Positions 28,889 to 37,620 of a stretch of 64,000 nucleotides of DNA are shown here, one piece after another; position 1 is the first letter of the stretch, and each line of letters starts with the position of its first letter. The stretch lies in contig NZ_JALPTB010000008.1 in the NCBI RefSeq assembly GCF_023218075.1, positions 1-64,000 on the forward strand, read 5' to 3'. Both the position numbers and the translations under genes were made by a program. The stretch comes from Rhodococcus sp. HM1. GTDB lineage: Bacteria; Actinomycetota; Actinomycetes; Mycobacteriales; Mycobacteriaceae. A model generated the notes under the pieces. It saw only the letters and a program-made list of their open reading frames with translations, was not told the origin of the DNA and searched no databases.

Positions 28889-29968
28889 GTGGGTGCGATG
28901 AACGCGGGACGACCGTCGGACGAGGTGGCGCAGAGCTGGCCCGCGGTGCTCGGCGCATTGACCTCAGGCCGTGACCTGACCAGGTCCGAGGCGCAGTGGG
29001 CGATGGACGAGATCATGTCCGACAATGCGACCTCCGCGCAGATCGCCGCATTCGGCGTCGCTCTGAAGATGAAGGGGGAGACACCCGACGAAGTTCTCGG
29101 GCTCTCCGACTCCATGCTCGGGCATGCGCGACTCGTGCCGGTCGACGACGACGCCGTCGACATCGTCGGCACCGGCGGCGACCGGGCGAACACGGTGAAC
29201 ATCTCCACGATGGCGTCGCTGGTCGTCGCGGCGACCGGTATCCGCGTGGTCAAGCACGGCAACCGCGCGGCGTCGTCGAAGAGCGGGGGCGCCGATGTCC
29301 TCGAGGCGCTCGGTGTGCACATCACGCTCGGCCCGGAGCAGGTCGCGCAGTCGCTCGCCGATGCGGGAATCGGGTTCTGCTTCGCGCCGGTGTTCCACCC
29401 CGCGCTGCGATTCGCCGGTCCGACCCGCAAGGAGATCGGTATTCCGACGGTGTTCAACGTCCTCGGCCCGCTGACCAATCCGGCGCGGCCCCGGGCAGGG
29501 CTGATCGGGTGCGCGTTCCCGGGCCTGCTCGACACGATCGCCGGGGTGCTCGCGGCACGCGGGAATTCGGCGCTCGTGGTGCGCGGAGACGACGGGCTCG
29601 ACGAACTGACCCTCTCGACGACCTCGACCGTGCGGATCGTGCACGAGGGCACGGTGCGCACGCAGACCTTCGATCCGACGGTGCTGGGCATCGCCCGGGT
29701 GCCCCTCGAGGCGTTGCGTGGTGGCGACGCCGTCGAGAACGCGGCAATCGCCCGCGCGATGCTCGCCGGGAAGACCGGGCCGGTCCGCGACGCGGTCCTG
29801 CTCAACGCGGCGGGGGCGATCGCGGCCTATCGCGGAGTGGAAGGTTCGCTCGAGGATGCGCTCGCGGCAGGTCTCGAAGAGGCCGCTGCCGCCGTCGACA
29901 GCGGCGGTGCCGAGCGCGTGCTGGCGACGTGGGCGGAAACCACGACCCGGCTCGGCGCCGCCGGCTGA
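28889..29968 (+). CDS. trpD: Anthranilate phosphoribosyltransferase
   Basis: TrpD attaches phosphoribosyl pyrophosphate to anthranilate in tryptophan synthesis. The 359-residue protein shows the PRPP-binding motif [17 protein letters not shown], the [21 protein letters not shown] stretch and the [23 protein letters not shown] region that binds anthranilate. The start is GTG 28889 (after GAAGG) or ATG 28898; the first is listed. The gene stands apart from other trp genes, next to the respiratory cluster, as in M. tuberculosis (Rv2192c). Confidence 0.95.
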   Translation: MGAMNAGRPSDEVAQSWPAVLGALTSGRDLTRSEAQWAMDEIMSDNATSAQIAAFGVALKMKGETPDEVLGLSDSMLGHARLVPVDDDAVDIVGTGGDRANTVNISTMASLVVAATGIRVVKHGNRAASSKSGGADVLEALGVHITLGPEQVAQSLADAGIGFCFAPVFHPALRFAGPTRKEIGIPTVFNVLGPLTNPARPRAGLIGCAFPGLLDTIAGVLAARGNSALVVRGDDGLDELTLSTTSTVRIVHEGTVRTQTFDPTVLGIARVPLEALRGGDAVENAAIARAMLAGKTGPVRDAVLLNAAGAIAAYRGVEGSLEDALAAGLEEAAAAVDSGGAERVLATWAETTTRLGAAG

Positions 29969-29975
29969 TCCGCGG

Positions 29976-30251
29976 TTATTCGCCGATCGAGAATCCGGCT
30001 TCGACGTCGGAACTCGAGTACGACCGGAACGCGATGTGCGTGACGGTCCGGGAGACGCCCTCGACCTTGTTGATGCGGCCGGTGACGACCTCCGCGATCT
30101 GCTCGTGGTCGCGGACCCGCACCATGGCGATCAGATCGACGTCGCCGGCGCAGGAATACACCTTGTCGACCCCGTCCAGGTCGGCGACCGCCTGCGCGGC
30201 TTCCTGGATCCGGTCGGCCTCGGCGTCGATCAGGACGATGGCGTTGATCAT
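29976..30251 (-). CDS. Stand-alone Lrp/AsnC ligand-binding (RAM) domain protein
   Basis: The 91-residue protein is an isolated RAM domain: it starts MINAIVLIDAEADRIQEAAQ and contains the GDVDLIAMVRV strand and the conserved INKVEGVSRTVTHIAF end. There is no DNA-binding domain. Such proteins form oligomers that bind amino acids and may modulate full-length Lrp regulators. The ATG follows GAGGAGC. It is convergent with trpD, with only seven bases between stop codons, and the nuclease gene lies upstream on the same strand 31 bp away. Confidence 0.88.
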   Translation of the reverse strand: MINAIVLIDAEADRIQEAAQAVADLDGVDKVYSCAGDVDLIAMVRVRDHEQIAEVVTGRINKVEGVSRTVTHIAFRSYSSSDVEAGFSIGE

Positions 30252-30282
30252 GAGCGCTCCTCACTCTTGCTCGCGGGTGTGC

Positions 30283-32076
30283 TCAGCCTAGAAGGTGCCG
30301 CACGCCGGCGGCGGGGGCCCCGTCGGCGGTGTCCGACCAGGCGACTCCGTCGACCGAGTTCGACCGGGCCTCCCGCGCCTTGTCCACCCAGTGCATCCAT
30401 GCCCCCGCCCCACGGGCCGGTTCCGTCCAGCCGTGCGTGGCCCGGACGATCCGGATGCCGTCCTCGTCGAGCCAGCGGGCCACCAGCCCGATCTCTTCCA
30501 CCGAAGCGCCACGCAGCGGCGCCGCGGTCGGTCGCACCGTTTCGGCCGCGGCCGCGATCGCCTCGACCACCGGCATCGGTGGCACGTGCCGCGCCGCGAC
30601 CCCGGCCGACGCGAGTCTTCCGGAGCGGATCACGGCGAACTCCCACCCGCCCTCCGGACGCGGTTTCGCCGCGATCAACTCGTCGACGGCGGCGAGCGCG
30701 GCCAGTCGCTGCGTTCTCCGCAGTGCCCGCACGACGTCGGCGGCGCGGTCGCGCAGCCGGGCGGCGTTCTCGAACAGTTCGGCGCCGGCGAGGTCGGTGA
30801 TGCGGTCGCGCAGCCGGACCAGGGCGGTGTCGTCGCTGCCGCGCAGCAGGTCGCGTGCCACCGCGACCTGCGCGGCGTACTGCTCGGCGCTCTGGAGGCC
30901 GTATGGGGCGGCACTGCAGCCTCCCACGGCCTCGGGCGGGCACCGGTCGCCGTGCCGGCCGCTGCGCGCGATCCGGCGCGTGCACGTGCGCAGTCCGCAC
31001 ACCTCGGCGAGTGTCGCCGCGACCTCGGCGGCGGACGCGCGCGCGGAGAACGGTCCGAGCGCGTCGACACCGGGCGTGCGGCCCACCACGAGCCGGGGGA
31101 ACGCGTCGTCGGACAGATTGATCCACCAGCCGCGGGTCGGATACTTCGACCGGCGGTTGTACGGGGGAGTGTGAGCGGCGAGCAGCCGCAGTTCCCGGAC
31201 CCCGGCCTCGAGCCCGTGCGTGCATTCGACGTGGTCGATGCGGGTGGTCAGCGCGACCATCTCGCGCATCCTCGGGCGCGTCTCGGACCCGGTGAAGTAG
31301 TTGCGGACGCGGCGGTGCAGGTTCACCGCCGTGCCGACGTAGAGCACCTCGTCGGACGGTCCGCGGAACATGTAGACGCCCGGCCGGTGGGGCAGGTGGG
31401 CGGCGAGCGTCCGTTTGGCCCGCTGTTCCGCGCTGATCGCGGGGATGTAGTCGCGCAGTTCGGTGAGACTGTGCACGCCCTGGTTCCCGACGCGTTCGAT
31501 CAAGGCGTGCAGGACGTCGACGGTCGCGCGGGCGTCGTCGAGGGCGCGGTGCGTCGGGCGGGTGGAGACGTGGAAGAGGTCGGCGAGTGCGGACAGACGT
31601 ACCGACGGTGCCTCGTCGCGCCCGAGGACCCGGCGCGCGAGTTTCACGGTGCAGACCACCGGGAACCGCGGCCAGGCCGTGTCGTTGCGCGCGGCGGCCG
31701 CGCGGAGGAAACCGACGTCGAATCCCGCGTTGTGCGCCACCAGCACGGAACCCGCGGCGAATTCGAGGAAGGACGGCAGCACCTGTTCCATCCGCGGCGC
31801 GGCCCGCACCATCGCCGTGGTGATCCCGGTCAGTTCGACGATCGCCGGCGGAATGTCGCGGCCGGGATCGACGAGGGTGGCGAATTCGCCGAGGACCTCG
31901 CCGCCGCGGACCTTGACCGCCCCGATCTCGGTGACGGCGTCGTTCTCGGCGCTGCCGCCGGTGGTCTCGAGGTCCACGACGACGAACGTGGTGTCCCGCA
32001 GCGGGGTGTCCAGTTCGTCGAAGGCGAGTTGGACGCCGGTCGGAGGTGTGGGACCGGTCCGGAGCGGGGACGTCAT
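30283..32076 (-). CDS. DEDDh exonuclease fused to UvrC-like GIY-YIG nuclease
   Basis: This 597-residue protein joins an N-terminal DEDDh 3'-5' exonuclease of the DNA polymerase III epsilon type (VVVDLETTG near residue 35; the remaining motif residues in [10 protein letters not shown] and [14 protein letters not shown]) to a GIY-YIG endonuclease domain ([19 protein letters not shown] near residue 235) and a UvrC-like C-terminal part. It resembles Cho-type proteins and M. tuberculosis Rv2191, with a presumed role in DNA repair or turnover. TAACCT on the minus strand (32089-32084) ends seven bases before ATG 32076, fixing a leaderless start although the frame is open to 32175. Gene order beside trpD and the NlpC/P60 genes is conserved. 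Confidence 0.9.
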   Translation of the reverse strand: MTSPLRTGPTPPTGVQLAFDELDTPLRDTTFVVVDLETTGGSAENDAVTEIGAVKVRGGEVLGEFATLVDPGRDIPPAIVELTGITTAMVRAAPRMEQVLPSFLEFAAGSVLVAHNAGFDVGFLRAAAARNDTAWPRFPVVCTVKLARRVLGRDEAPSVRLSALADLFHVSTRPTHRALDDARATVDVLHALIERVGNQGVHSLTELRDYIPAISAEQRAKRTLAAHLPHRPGVYMFRGPSDEVLYVGTAVNLHRRVRNYFTGSETRPRMREMVALTTRIDHVECTHGLEAGVRELRLLAAHTPPYNRRSKYPTRGWWINLSDDAFPRLVVGRTPGVDALGPFSARASAAEVAATLAEVCGLRTCTRRIARSGRHGDRCPPEAVGGCSAAPYGLQSAEQYAAQVAVARDLLRGSDDTALVRLRDRITDLAGAELFENAARLRDRAADVVRALRRTQRLAALAAVDELIAAKPRPEGGWEFAVIRSGRLASAGVAARHVPPMPVVEAIAAAAETVRPTAAPLRGASVEEIGLVARWLDEDGIRIVRATHGWTEPARGAGAWMHWVDKAREARSNSVDGVAWSDTADGAPAAGVRHLLG

Positions 32077-32488
32077 GGACGTCAGGTTAAGAAGCGGCAC
32101 CGACAGCCTCGGGAACCGGGGCTGTGAGCGCTGCCGAAAGCCCTGAGTGGCGAGGATCACACCGGTTTTTCGCACGGGGAATCGACGGTCCTGTGCGGGT
32201 CGTCGGATCCGGCTCCGTTGTTCCGTCTCGCGAAGCCCTTGGAGGTTCGGGGTGGAGGGCGGTTCGCGGTCGGCGGCCTCGCGGCGAAAACGCGTCCCGG
32301 CCTGCGGAGACGGCGTCGTGGCGGCGGGTGCGACCGTGCTGTGGCCCCAAGCCGGGGTGGCGTGCCGCGGGTCCTACGACAGCCCGTCGTTACCGGTTCG
32401 TGATCAAGCGTGACCCGGTGTGACTTCCGGTCCGCGCCGAGCGGGCCCAACGGTCAATTCGGACGCGGGCCGGTCGACATCCGTCGAT

Positions 32489-32511
32489 GCCGTTTCGTAA
32501 TCTTCTCGAGA
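32489..32511 (+). promoter_or_regulatory. Promoter element shared with the second NlpC/P60 gene
   Basis: The 23-base segment starting GCCGTTTCGTAATC matches the segment at 33421-33443 at 19 of 23 positions. It contains TAATCT (32498-32503), which fits a -10 element; transcription would start near 32510, just upstream of the riboswitch. The extended identity suggests a common activator site as well as a -10. Confidence 0.6.
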
Positions 32512-32548
32512 CCAAGCGGAGAGTTTGCCGGCCCACCGGACCGGAGCC

Positions 32549-32702
32549 GCTAGGCCACCGCCTAATCGGCGCACCCGAGATCGGGTGCCCGTGCCGGGGA
32601 CCCACTTGTTACTTGGGGTGAATCTCCTCCGGTCGCGTCAGCGGCCGAGGGGTAGGGCTGATCTTCCCGGCCCGAACCCGTCAGCTAACTCGGTCGGCGG
32701 AT
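32549..32702 (+). promoter_or_regulatory. c-di-AMP riboswitch (ydaO-yuaA class)
   Basis: Conserved pieces of the ydaO-yuaA aptamer are seen in order: the closing stem CCGCCT with TCGGCGG at the far end, GGGGACCCA (32596-32604), GGGGTGAATC (32615-32624), an AGGGG segment and CCGAACCCGTCAGCTAAC (32672-32689). This class binds cyclic di-AMP and usually shuts off genes for cell-wall hydrolases and osmotic balance in actinobacteria. The aptamer ends about ten bases before the ribosome-binding site GAAGGAG (32708-32714) of the NlpC/P60 gene, so ligand binding could block translation or favour termination. Boundaries are approximate. Confidence 0.9.
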
Positions 32703-32726
32703 GACGGAAGAAGGAGCAACACCCCC

Positions 32727-33308
32727 GTGGCGTCTCACAAGTCCACGCGCAACATTCGTCGCGCTGTCGTCGCCGGAGCCCTCGCGCTCGGCTCTCTGAC
32801 CCTCTCGGCCGCCCCTGCCATGGCCGCCCCGATCAACATCCCCGGCATCGGCGACGTCGAACTGCCCGCAAACCTGCCGCCGGAGGTCACGAACCTCATC
32901 CCGCCGGCCCCCGCGGCTCCCGCGGCCCCGCAGGCCGCCCCGGCTCAGTTCACCGCGCCCTACACCTCGGTCGGCCAGCGTGCCGCCGACGCCGCGCAGT
33001 CCAAGCTGGGTGCGCCCTACGTCTACGGCGCTGCCGGCCCGAACTCGTTCGACTGCTCCGGTCTGGTGCAGTGGGCCTACAAGCAGGCCGGTCTGAACGT
33101 GCCGCGTACCAGCTACGAGCAGGCCGGTGCGGGTCGCGCCGTGTCCATCGCCGAGCTGCTGCCCGGTGACGTCGTCTCGTTCTACGGCGGCAGCCACACC
33201 GGCCTCTACATCGGTGGCGGCAACATCGTGCACGCCTCGACCTCGGGTCAGCCGGTGAAGATCGCGCCGCTGAACTCGATGCCTGTGGACGGCGCACGCC
33301 GCTTCTGA
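32727..33308 (+). CDS. Secreted NlpC/P60 peptidoglycan endopeptidase
   Basis: NlpC/P60 enzymes cleave D-Glu-mDAP bonds of peptidoglycan stem peptides. The 193-residue precursor has a signal peptide (RRAVVAGALALGSLTLSAAPAMA, cleaved near residue 33), a short Ala/Pro linker and a catalytic domain with the nucleophile in FDCSGLVQWAYKQ and the histidine in SHTGLYIGGGNIVHAS. It starts at GTG 32727 about 11 bases after GAAGGAG. Control by a c-di-AMP riboswitch and a shared promoter element ties its expression to envelope stress. A perfect hairpin follows at 33327-33368, and a second NlpC/P60 gene lies downstream. Confidence 0.93.
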   Translation: MASHKSTRNIRRAVVAGALALGSLTLSAAPAMAAPINIPGIGDVELPANLPPEVTNLIPPAPAAPAAPQAAPAQFTAPYTSVGQRAADAAQSKLGAPYVYGAAGPNSFDCSGLVQWAYKQAGLNVPRTSYEQAGAGRAVSIAELLPGDVVSFYGGSHTGLYIGGGNIVHASTSGQPVKIAPLNSMPVDGARRF

Positions 33309-33326
33309 TCGCACAGGGATTCCGCC

Positions 33327-33368
33327 CGCGAGGGTGGTATCGGCCCACGAGCCGATACCACCCTCGCG
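33327..33368 (+). terminator. Perfect 18-bp hairpin after the first NlpC/P60 gene
   Basis: CGCGAGGGTGGTATCGGC and its exact complement surround a six-base loop, 18 bp after the stop codon. It separates the two NlpC/P60 transcripts. Confidence 0.75.
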
Positions 33369-33420
33369 GCGTTTCTGCACTCGGGTGACGGCGGCTACTG
33401 CCGGGTAGACACAAACCTAT

Positions 33421-33443
33421 GCCATTCCGTAACCTTATCGAGA
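33421..33443 (+). promoter_or_regulatory. Promoter element of the second NlpC/P60 gene
   Basis: The segment starting GCCATTCCGTAACC matches 32489-32511 at 19 of 23 positions. TAACCT (33430-33435) fits a -10 element and would give a start of transcription about 25 bases before the GTG codon at 33469. Confidence 0.6.
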
Positions 33444-33468
33444 TCTTTGGGGAAAGGACGTCGCTCTC

Positions 33469-34512
33469 GTGGTTTTCGACAGGACGAAGCGGACGCTGCG
33501 CGCCGGGCTCGTGGCCGGGGTGCTCCTCGCGGCGGGTTCGACCGTTCCGGCGGTCGCCGATCCCGCCGCCGACAACCCGACGGCCGCGCTCGAACACCTC
33601 GCCGACCTGTCCCGCAGGTCCGAGCAGACCAACGAGGCACTCCACAACGCCGTCATCGACCTCGAGGCCATGCAGAACGCCCAGCGTGACGCCGACGCTC
33701 GCCTCGCTGCCGACCGCGGCGTCCTGGCGCAGGCGCAGGCCGAGGTGGACCGCTTCCGCCCCACGATCGACAAGCTCGCCGCCGCGAACTACCGCGGTGC
33801 CCGCACCAACCGCCTGTACTCGGTGCTCGTCAGCGATTCCCCGCAGCAGCTGCTCGACCAGATGTCAGCGCTCGGCGTCATCGCCCAGCAGACCGCCGAC
33901 GACGTCGAGGGCTACCGCGTCGCGAACAATGCGGCAGCCGAGGCGGCCGCGGCCTCCGAACGTTCCGCCGACGCCGCCCGGGTCGCCGCCGAGCAGGCCC
34001 AGACGCTGCGCGACGACCTCGAACGGCAGCAGACCGACCTCCGGAATCAGATCGAAGGCGTGTACGACGCGTTCTCGAAACTGAGCGACGACGAGAAGGC
34101 CGTGCTTGCGGGGACCCCGTTCCCACCCGGCCTCGACGCCGCGGCGATCCTGTCCAAGCTCGCCCCCGGCACCGGATCCGCAGCTCTTCGGGCCGCGATG
34201 ACCCGCATCGGCGACCCCTACGTGTGGGGCGCCACCGGCCCCGACCAGTTCGACTGCTCCGGGCTCATGGTGTGGGCGTACAAGCAGGTCGGAAAGACCC
34301 TGCCGCGGTCGAGCCAGGCCCAGGCGCAGGGCGGCACCCCGGTCTCGCGCGACCAGCTGCAGCCCGGCGACCTGGTGATCTTCTACGACGACGCGTCCCA
34401 CGTCGGCATGTATGCCGGTGACGGCAACATCGTGCACGCGTCGACGTTCGGTGTTCCGGTGAAGGTCCAATCGATGGACAGCTTCCCGTTCCACAGCGCC
34501 CGCCGCTACTGA
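33469..34512 (+). CDS. Secreted coiled-coil NlpC/P60 endopeptidase
   Basis: The 347-residue precursor has a signal peptide (GLVAGVLLAAGSTVPAVA, to about residue 31), a long alpha-helical coiled-coil region (about 35-200, rich in Ala, Glu, Gln and Arg) and a C-terminal NlpC/P60 domain with FDCSGLMVWAYKQ as nucleophile motif and ASHVGMYAGDGNIVHAS for the histidine. The architecture is that of RipA/Rv2190c-type hydrolases, in which the coiled coil restrains or recruits the catalytic domain, often through an FtsEX-like partner. The GTG start follows GGAAAGGA. It shares a promoter element with the preceding enzyme but has no riboswitch. Confidence 0.93.
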   Translation: MVFDRTKRTLRAGLVAGVLLAAGSTVPAVADPAADNPTAALEHLADLSRRSEQTNEALHNAVIDLEAMQNAQRDADARLAADRGVLAQAQAEVDRFRPTIDKLAAANYRGARTNRLYSVLVSDSPQQLLDQMSALGVIAQQTADDVEGYRVANNAAAEAAAASERSADAARVAAEQAQTLRDDLERQQTDLRNQIEGVYDAFSKLSDDEKAVLAGTPFPPGLDAAAILSKLAPGTGSAALRAAMTRIGDPYVWGATGPDQFDCSGLMVWAYKQVGKTLPRSSQAQAQGGTPVSRDQLQPGDLVIFYDDASHVGMYAGDGNIVHASTFGVPVKVQSMDSFPFHSARRY

Positions 34513-34582
34513 CCCTGCTGCCGGACCGAGGCCCGGCCCACCATTCCGGTGCTCGGTGGGGCGCGGTCTTAGACTGTCCGCC

Positions 34583-35917
34583 GTGCCCGATTCCTCGCCC
34601 TCTCCGCGACCGCGCGCGCCGCGGGGCTGGGAGCGGTTCGCGGTCGTCGGGCTCGCCGCTGTGGTGGCCGCCGTCGCGCTGCTGGTGTTGTTCACCCCGG
34701 ACGACACGAGCCCCCGATCCGGGCCCGTCGACGGGGCGTCGGAGGAGATCCAGGCGCTGCTCGACACCTGGGCGGCCGCGGTCCGGGCCGCCGACGCGGA
34801 CACGTTGCGCACGCTCGTCGACGACCGGGCCCGGCCCGGTTTCCTCGACGCGGAACTGCGCAGGGCCGCCGCGGTGGCGCAGGTCCCGCTCTCGGACTGG
34901 GGATACGAGCTCGGCAACGCGGAACCCGCCCCGGTGCCCGCCGACGTCGCCGCCCGGCTCGGCGACGCGAAGGCGCAGACACGCACCGTGTACCTGCGCT
35001 ACGCGATCGAGGGAATCGACGCCGAACCCACCCGCAAGCCCGTCACCGTCGTCGTCGTGCGGCGCGACGACGGCTGGCGTCTCGTCGACGACGAACCCGG
35101 ACCCGGCCGGGTCACGTGGCGTGGCCCGTGGGACTTCGGGCCGCTCGTCGTCGAACCCGTGCCGCAACGCTCCGGCGGGAGGTCGCTGGTGATCGGCCAC
35201 CCGGAGCAGGAAGAGCTCGTGGATGCGATCGCCCGGGAGATGGAGCCCGCCGTCGGCGCCGTCGACCGGATCTGGGGAACGGACTGGTCGCGCCGGGCCG
35301 TGGTCCTCGTCACCTCGTCCCACGACGAGTTCACCCATCAGGTCGGCGACCGGCACAACGGCGCCGGGATCGCCGCGGTCGCGGTGTCCGATGCCGTGGA
35401 TCCCCGCGCGGGCAGCGCCACCGGACAGCGCATCGTGTTCAGCCCGGCCGCCGCCGACAGGCTCGACGCCGAGGGCCTGCGGACCGTGCTGCGGCACGAA
35501 CTCACCCACATCGCCGCCCGCGCTGACACCGTCGACGGCTCCCCGCTGTGGATGCTCGAGGGCTACGCCGACTACATCGGATATCTCGGTGCGGACGAGG
35601 AGTTCGACGCGACGGCGCCGACGCTCACCGCGGCCGTCACCCGGAACGGCACCCCGGCCGCGCTGCCCGAGGACGCCGAGTTCACCGACGAACGGTCGCT
35701 GCTCGCCTACGAGACGGCATGGTCGCTCGCCGCCTACACCGCCGACGACTACGGGCCCGCGCGGCTGACCGAACTGTATCGGCGGCTCGCCCGCGGGCCG
35801 ATCGACGGAGCGCAGCTCGATGCCGTGCTGACCGACGTGCTCGGCACCGACACCGGCACGTTCGTCGCGGCGTGGGGGAGCTGGGTCGACGACCGCCTGG
35901 CCGCGTCCACCCGGTGA
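34583..35917 (+). CDS. Membrane-anchored HExxH protein (peptidase MA-like)
   Basis: The 444-residue protein has one N-terminal transmembrane helix (about 18-38, VVGLAAVVAAVALLVLF), a middle region that looks like an NTF2-like or SnoaL-like stress domain (about 50-160) and a C-terminal zinc-peptidase-type region with HELTHI at 305-310 and a downstream glutamate in LEGYADYIGY that could be the third ligand (gluzincin pattern). It would face the outside of the membrane. It starts at GTG 34583, seven bases after TAGACT, so it is probably leaderless. The substrate is unknown; the place next to two cell-wall hydrolases and pimB suggests an envelope role. Confidence 0.75.
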   Translation: MPDSSPSPRPRAPRGWERFAVVGLAAVVAAVALLVLFTPDDTSPRSGPVDGASEEIQALLDTWAAAVRAADADTLRTLVDDRARPGFLDAELRRAAAVAQVPLSDWGYELGNAEPAPVPADVAARLGDAKAQTRTVYLRYAIEGIDAEPTRKPVTVVVVRRDDGWRLVDDEPGPGRVTWRGPWDFGPLVVEPVPQRSGGRSLVIGHPEQEELVDAIAREMEPAVGAVDRIWGTDWSRRAVVLVTSSHDEFTHQVGDRHNGAGIAAVAVSDAVDPRAGSATGQRIVFSPAAADRLDAEGLRTVLRHELTHIAARADTVDGSPLWMLEGYADYIGYLGADEEFDATAPTLTAAVTRNGTPAALPEDAEFTDERSLLAYETAWSLAAYTADDYGPARLTELYRRLARGPIDGAQLDAVLTDVLGTDTGTFVAAWGSWVDDRLAASTR

Positions 35918-35961
35918 CCCGCCCACCCGGCGGTCGAACCCGCACCGATACGGTGAACGTC

Positions 35962-37089
35962 ATGCCTCGAACACTGTTGGTGACGAACGATTTTCCGCCT
36001 CGCCCGGGCGGCATACAGTCGTACCTGCAGTCGTTCGCGGCGCAATTGCCGGCCGAGGACCTCGTCGTCTACGCACCCCGGTGGCGCGGCGACAGTCACA
36101 CGAAGTTCGACGCCCGGCAGCCGTTCGAGGTGGTCCGCCACCCCACGACCCTGATGCTGCCCACCCCGATGGTGGCGCGCCGCGCGACCCGGTTGCTCAC
36201 CGAGCACGACTGCGAAACCGTCTGGTTCGGGGCGGCCGCACCGCTGGCGCTGCTGGCCCCGGTGCTCCGGCGCGCGGGGGCGCGGAAGATCGTCGCCAGC
36301 ACACACGGGCACGAGGTCGGCTGGTCGATGCTGCCGGGAGCACGCGGTGCGCTGCGGCGCATCGGCGACGGCACCGACACTGTCACCTTCGTCAGCCGCT
36401 ACACCCGTGGCCGGTTCGCCTCCGCCTTCGGGCCGAACGCCGGTCTCGAGCACCTGCCCTCGGGTGTGGACACGGAGGTGTTCCGGCCCGATCCGGCCGC
36501 ACGCGCCGAATTGCGCGCCCGGTACGGGCTGGGGGACCGGCCCACGGTGCTGTGCCTGTCGCGGCTGGTACCCCGCAAGGGCCAGGACATGCTGATCCGC
36601 GCGCTGCCGCAGATCCGGCGCCGCATCGACGGGGCGGTGCTCGTGATCGTCGGTGGAGGCCCCTACGAGGGACGGCTGCGCGAGCTGGTCCGGCAGGTCG
36701 GCGTCGAGGAACACGTCGTGATCACCGGAGGGGTCCCCGCCGCGGAACTCGCCGCGCACCATACGATCGCCGACGTCTTCGCGATGCCCTGCCGGACCCG
36801 CGGTGCCGGTCTCGACGTCGAAGGCCTCGGCATCGTCTACCTCGAGGCGTCCGCGACCGGCGTCCCGGTCGTGGCCGGACGATCCGGCGGCGCACCCGAG
36901 ACCGTGCAGGAGGGAAAGACCGGGCGGGTCGTCGACGGCACGAACGTCGCGCAGATCGCGGACACCATCGCCGATGTGCTCGCCGACCGTGACCGCGCCG
37001 CCGCGATGGGCGCCGCGGGCCGCGCCTGGGTCGGCGCCGAATGGCGCTGGGACACCCTCGGCGCGAAGCTGCGCAAGATCCTGAGCTGA
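35962..37089 (+). CDS. pimB: GDP-mannose-dependent phosphatidylinositol mannosyltransferase
   Basis: PimB (PimB', Rv2188c type) adds the second mannose to phosphatidylinositol mannoside on the cytoplasmic face of the membrane. The 375-residue protein is a GT4 glycosyltransferase: it starts MPRTLLVTNDFPPRPGGIQSY, has the middle STHGHEVGWSMLPGAR and the nucleotide-sugar-binding C-terminal domain with LSRLVPRKGQDMLI and the EX7E-type segment GLGIVYLEASATGVPVVAG. TACGGT ends seven bases before ATG 35962, supporting a leaderless start. The product feeds LM/LAM assembly, to which mptA (47160-48764) also contributes. Confidence 0.94.
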   Translation: MPRTLLVTNDFPPRPGGIQSYLQSFAAQLPAEDLVVYAPRWRGDSHTKFDARQPFEVVRHPTTLMLPTPMVARRATRLLTEHDCETVWFGAAAPLALLAPVLRRAGARKIVASTHGHEVGWSMLPGARGALRRIGDGTDTVTFVSRYTRGRFASAFGPNAGLEHLPSGVDTEVFRPDPAARAELRARYGLGDRPTVLCLSRLVPRKGQDMLIRALPQIRRRIDGAVLVIVGGGPYEGRLRELVRQVGVEEHVVITGGVPAAELAAHHTIADVFAMPCRTRGAGLDVEGLGIVYLEASATGVPVVAGRSGGAPETVQEGKTGRVVDGTNVAQIADTIADVLADRDRAAAMGAAGRAWVGAEWRWDTLGAKLRKILS

Positions 37090-37132
37090 CCCCGCATCGA
37101 GCCGACCACCGCCGTATGTGAAGCTGTCCCCC

Positions 37133-37522
37133 GTGAGCAGCATTCAGGTGTCGGACCAGACCTTCATCGCCGCGCCGCCCGAGCGCATCGCCGCGGCCGT
37201 CGCGCGGCGCGACCGATGGCGTGTGTGGTGGCCCGATCTGGCCCTCACGGTCCGGGAAGACCGCGGCGAGAAGGGAATTCGCTGGGCGGTCACCGGTCCG
37301 CTGAACGGGACCATGGAGGTGTGGCTCGAGGAGATGCTCGACGGCGCCGTCGTCCACTACTTCCTGCACTGCGAACCGACCGGTGTCGCGCCGGAACGGG
37401 TCGGCATGCTCGACCTCGCGAAGCTGAACCGGGAACGGCGGGTTGCGGGAAAGAAGATGACCTTCGAGATCAAGCAGCAGCTCGAGGCCGGCCGGCCCGC
37501 GGGGGAGCCTCCGCAGTACTGA
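37133..37522 (+). CDS. SRPBCC family protein (polyketide cyclase-like)
   Basis: The 129-residue protein has the helix-grip pattern of the START/SRPBCC superfamily: an N-terminal strand VSDQTFIAAPPERIAAAV, a central WAVTGPLNGTMEVWLEE strand and a long C-terminal helix ending in FEIKQQLEAG. Such proteins bind hydrophobic small molecules. It corresponds by position to Rv2186c in M. tuberculosis. The GTG at 37133 is preferred over the one at 37118 because family members start near this point. It forms a block with a second SRPBCC gene, an ArsA-like ATPase and a small Cys protein downstream; the common function is unknown. Confidence 0.8.
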   Translation: MSSIQVSDQTFIAAPPERIAAAVARRDRWRVWWPDLALTVREDRGEKGIRWAVTGPLNGTMEVWLEEMLDGAVVHYFLHCEPTGVAPERVGMLDLAKLNRERRVAGKKMTFEIKQQLEAGRPAGEPPQY

Positions 37523-37620
37523 CGATCGGCCGGTGACGGCAGCGACCGTTACGGTGTGGGGACAGACAACCGTCCCGGGGATGTGGCCGGGCGGAACAGA
37601 CGGAAAGGAAGCGTCATCGC

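Larger units (their letters stand above)
32077..32726. other. 650-bp region with promoter and riboswitch of the NlpC/P60 gene
   Basis: The left 400 bp (to about 32480) contain no credible gene and no recognised motif apart from the leaderless promoter of the nuclease gene at 32084-32089. The right part holds a promoter-like element (32489-32511) and a c-di-AMP riboswitch (32549-32702). Confidence 0.7.
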
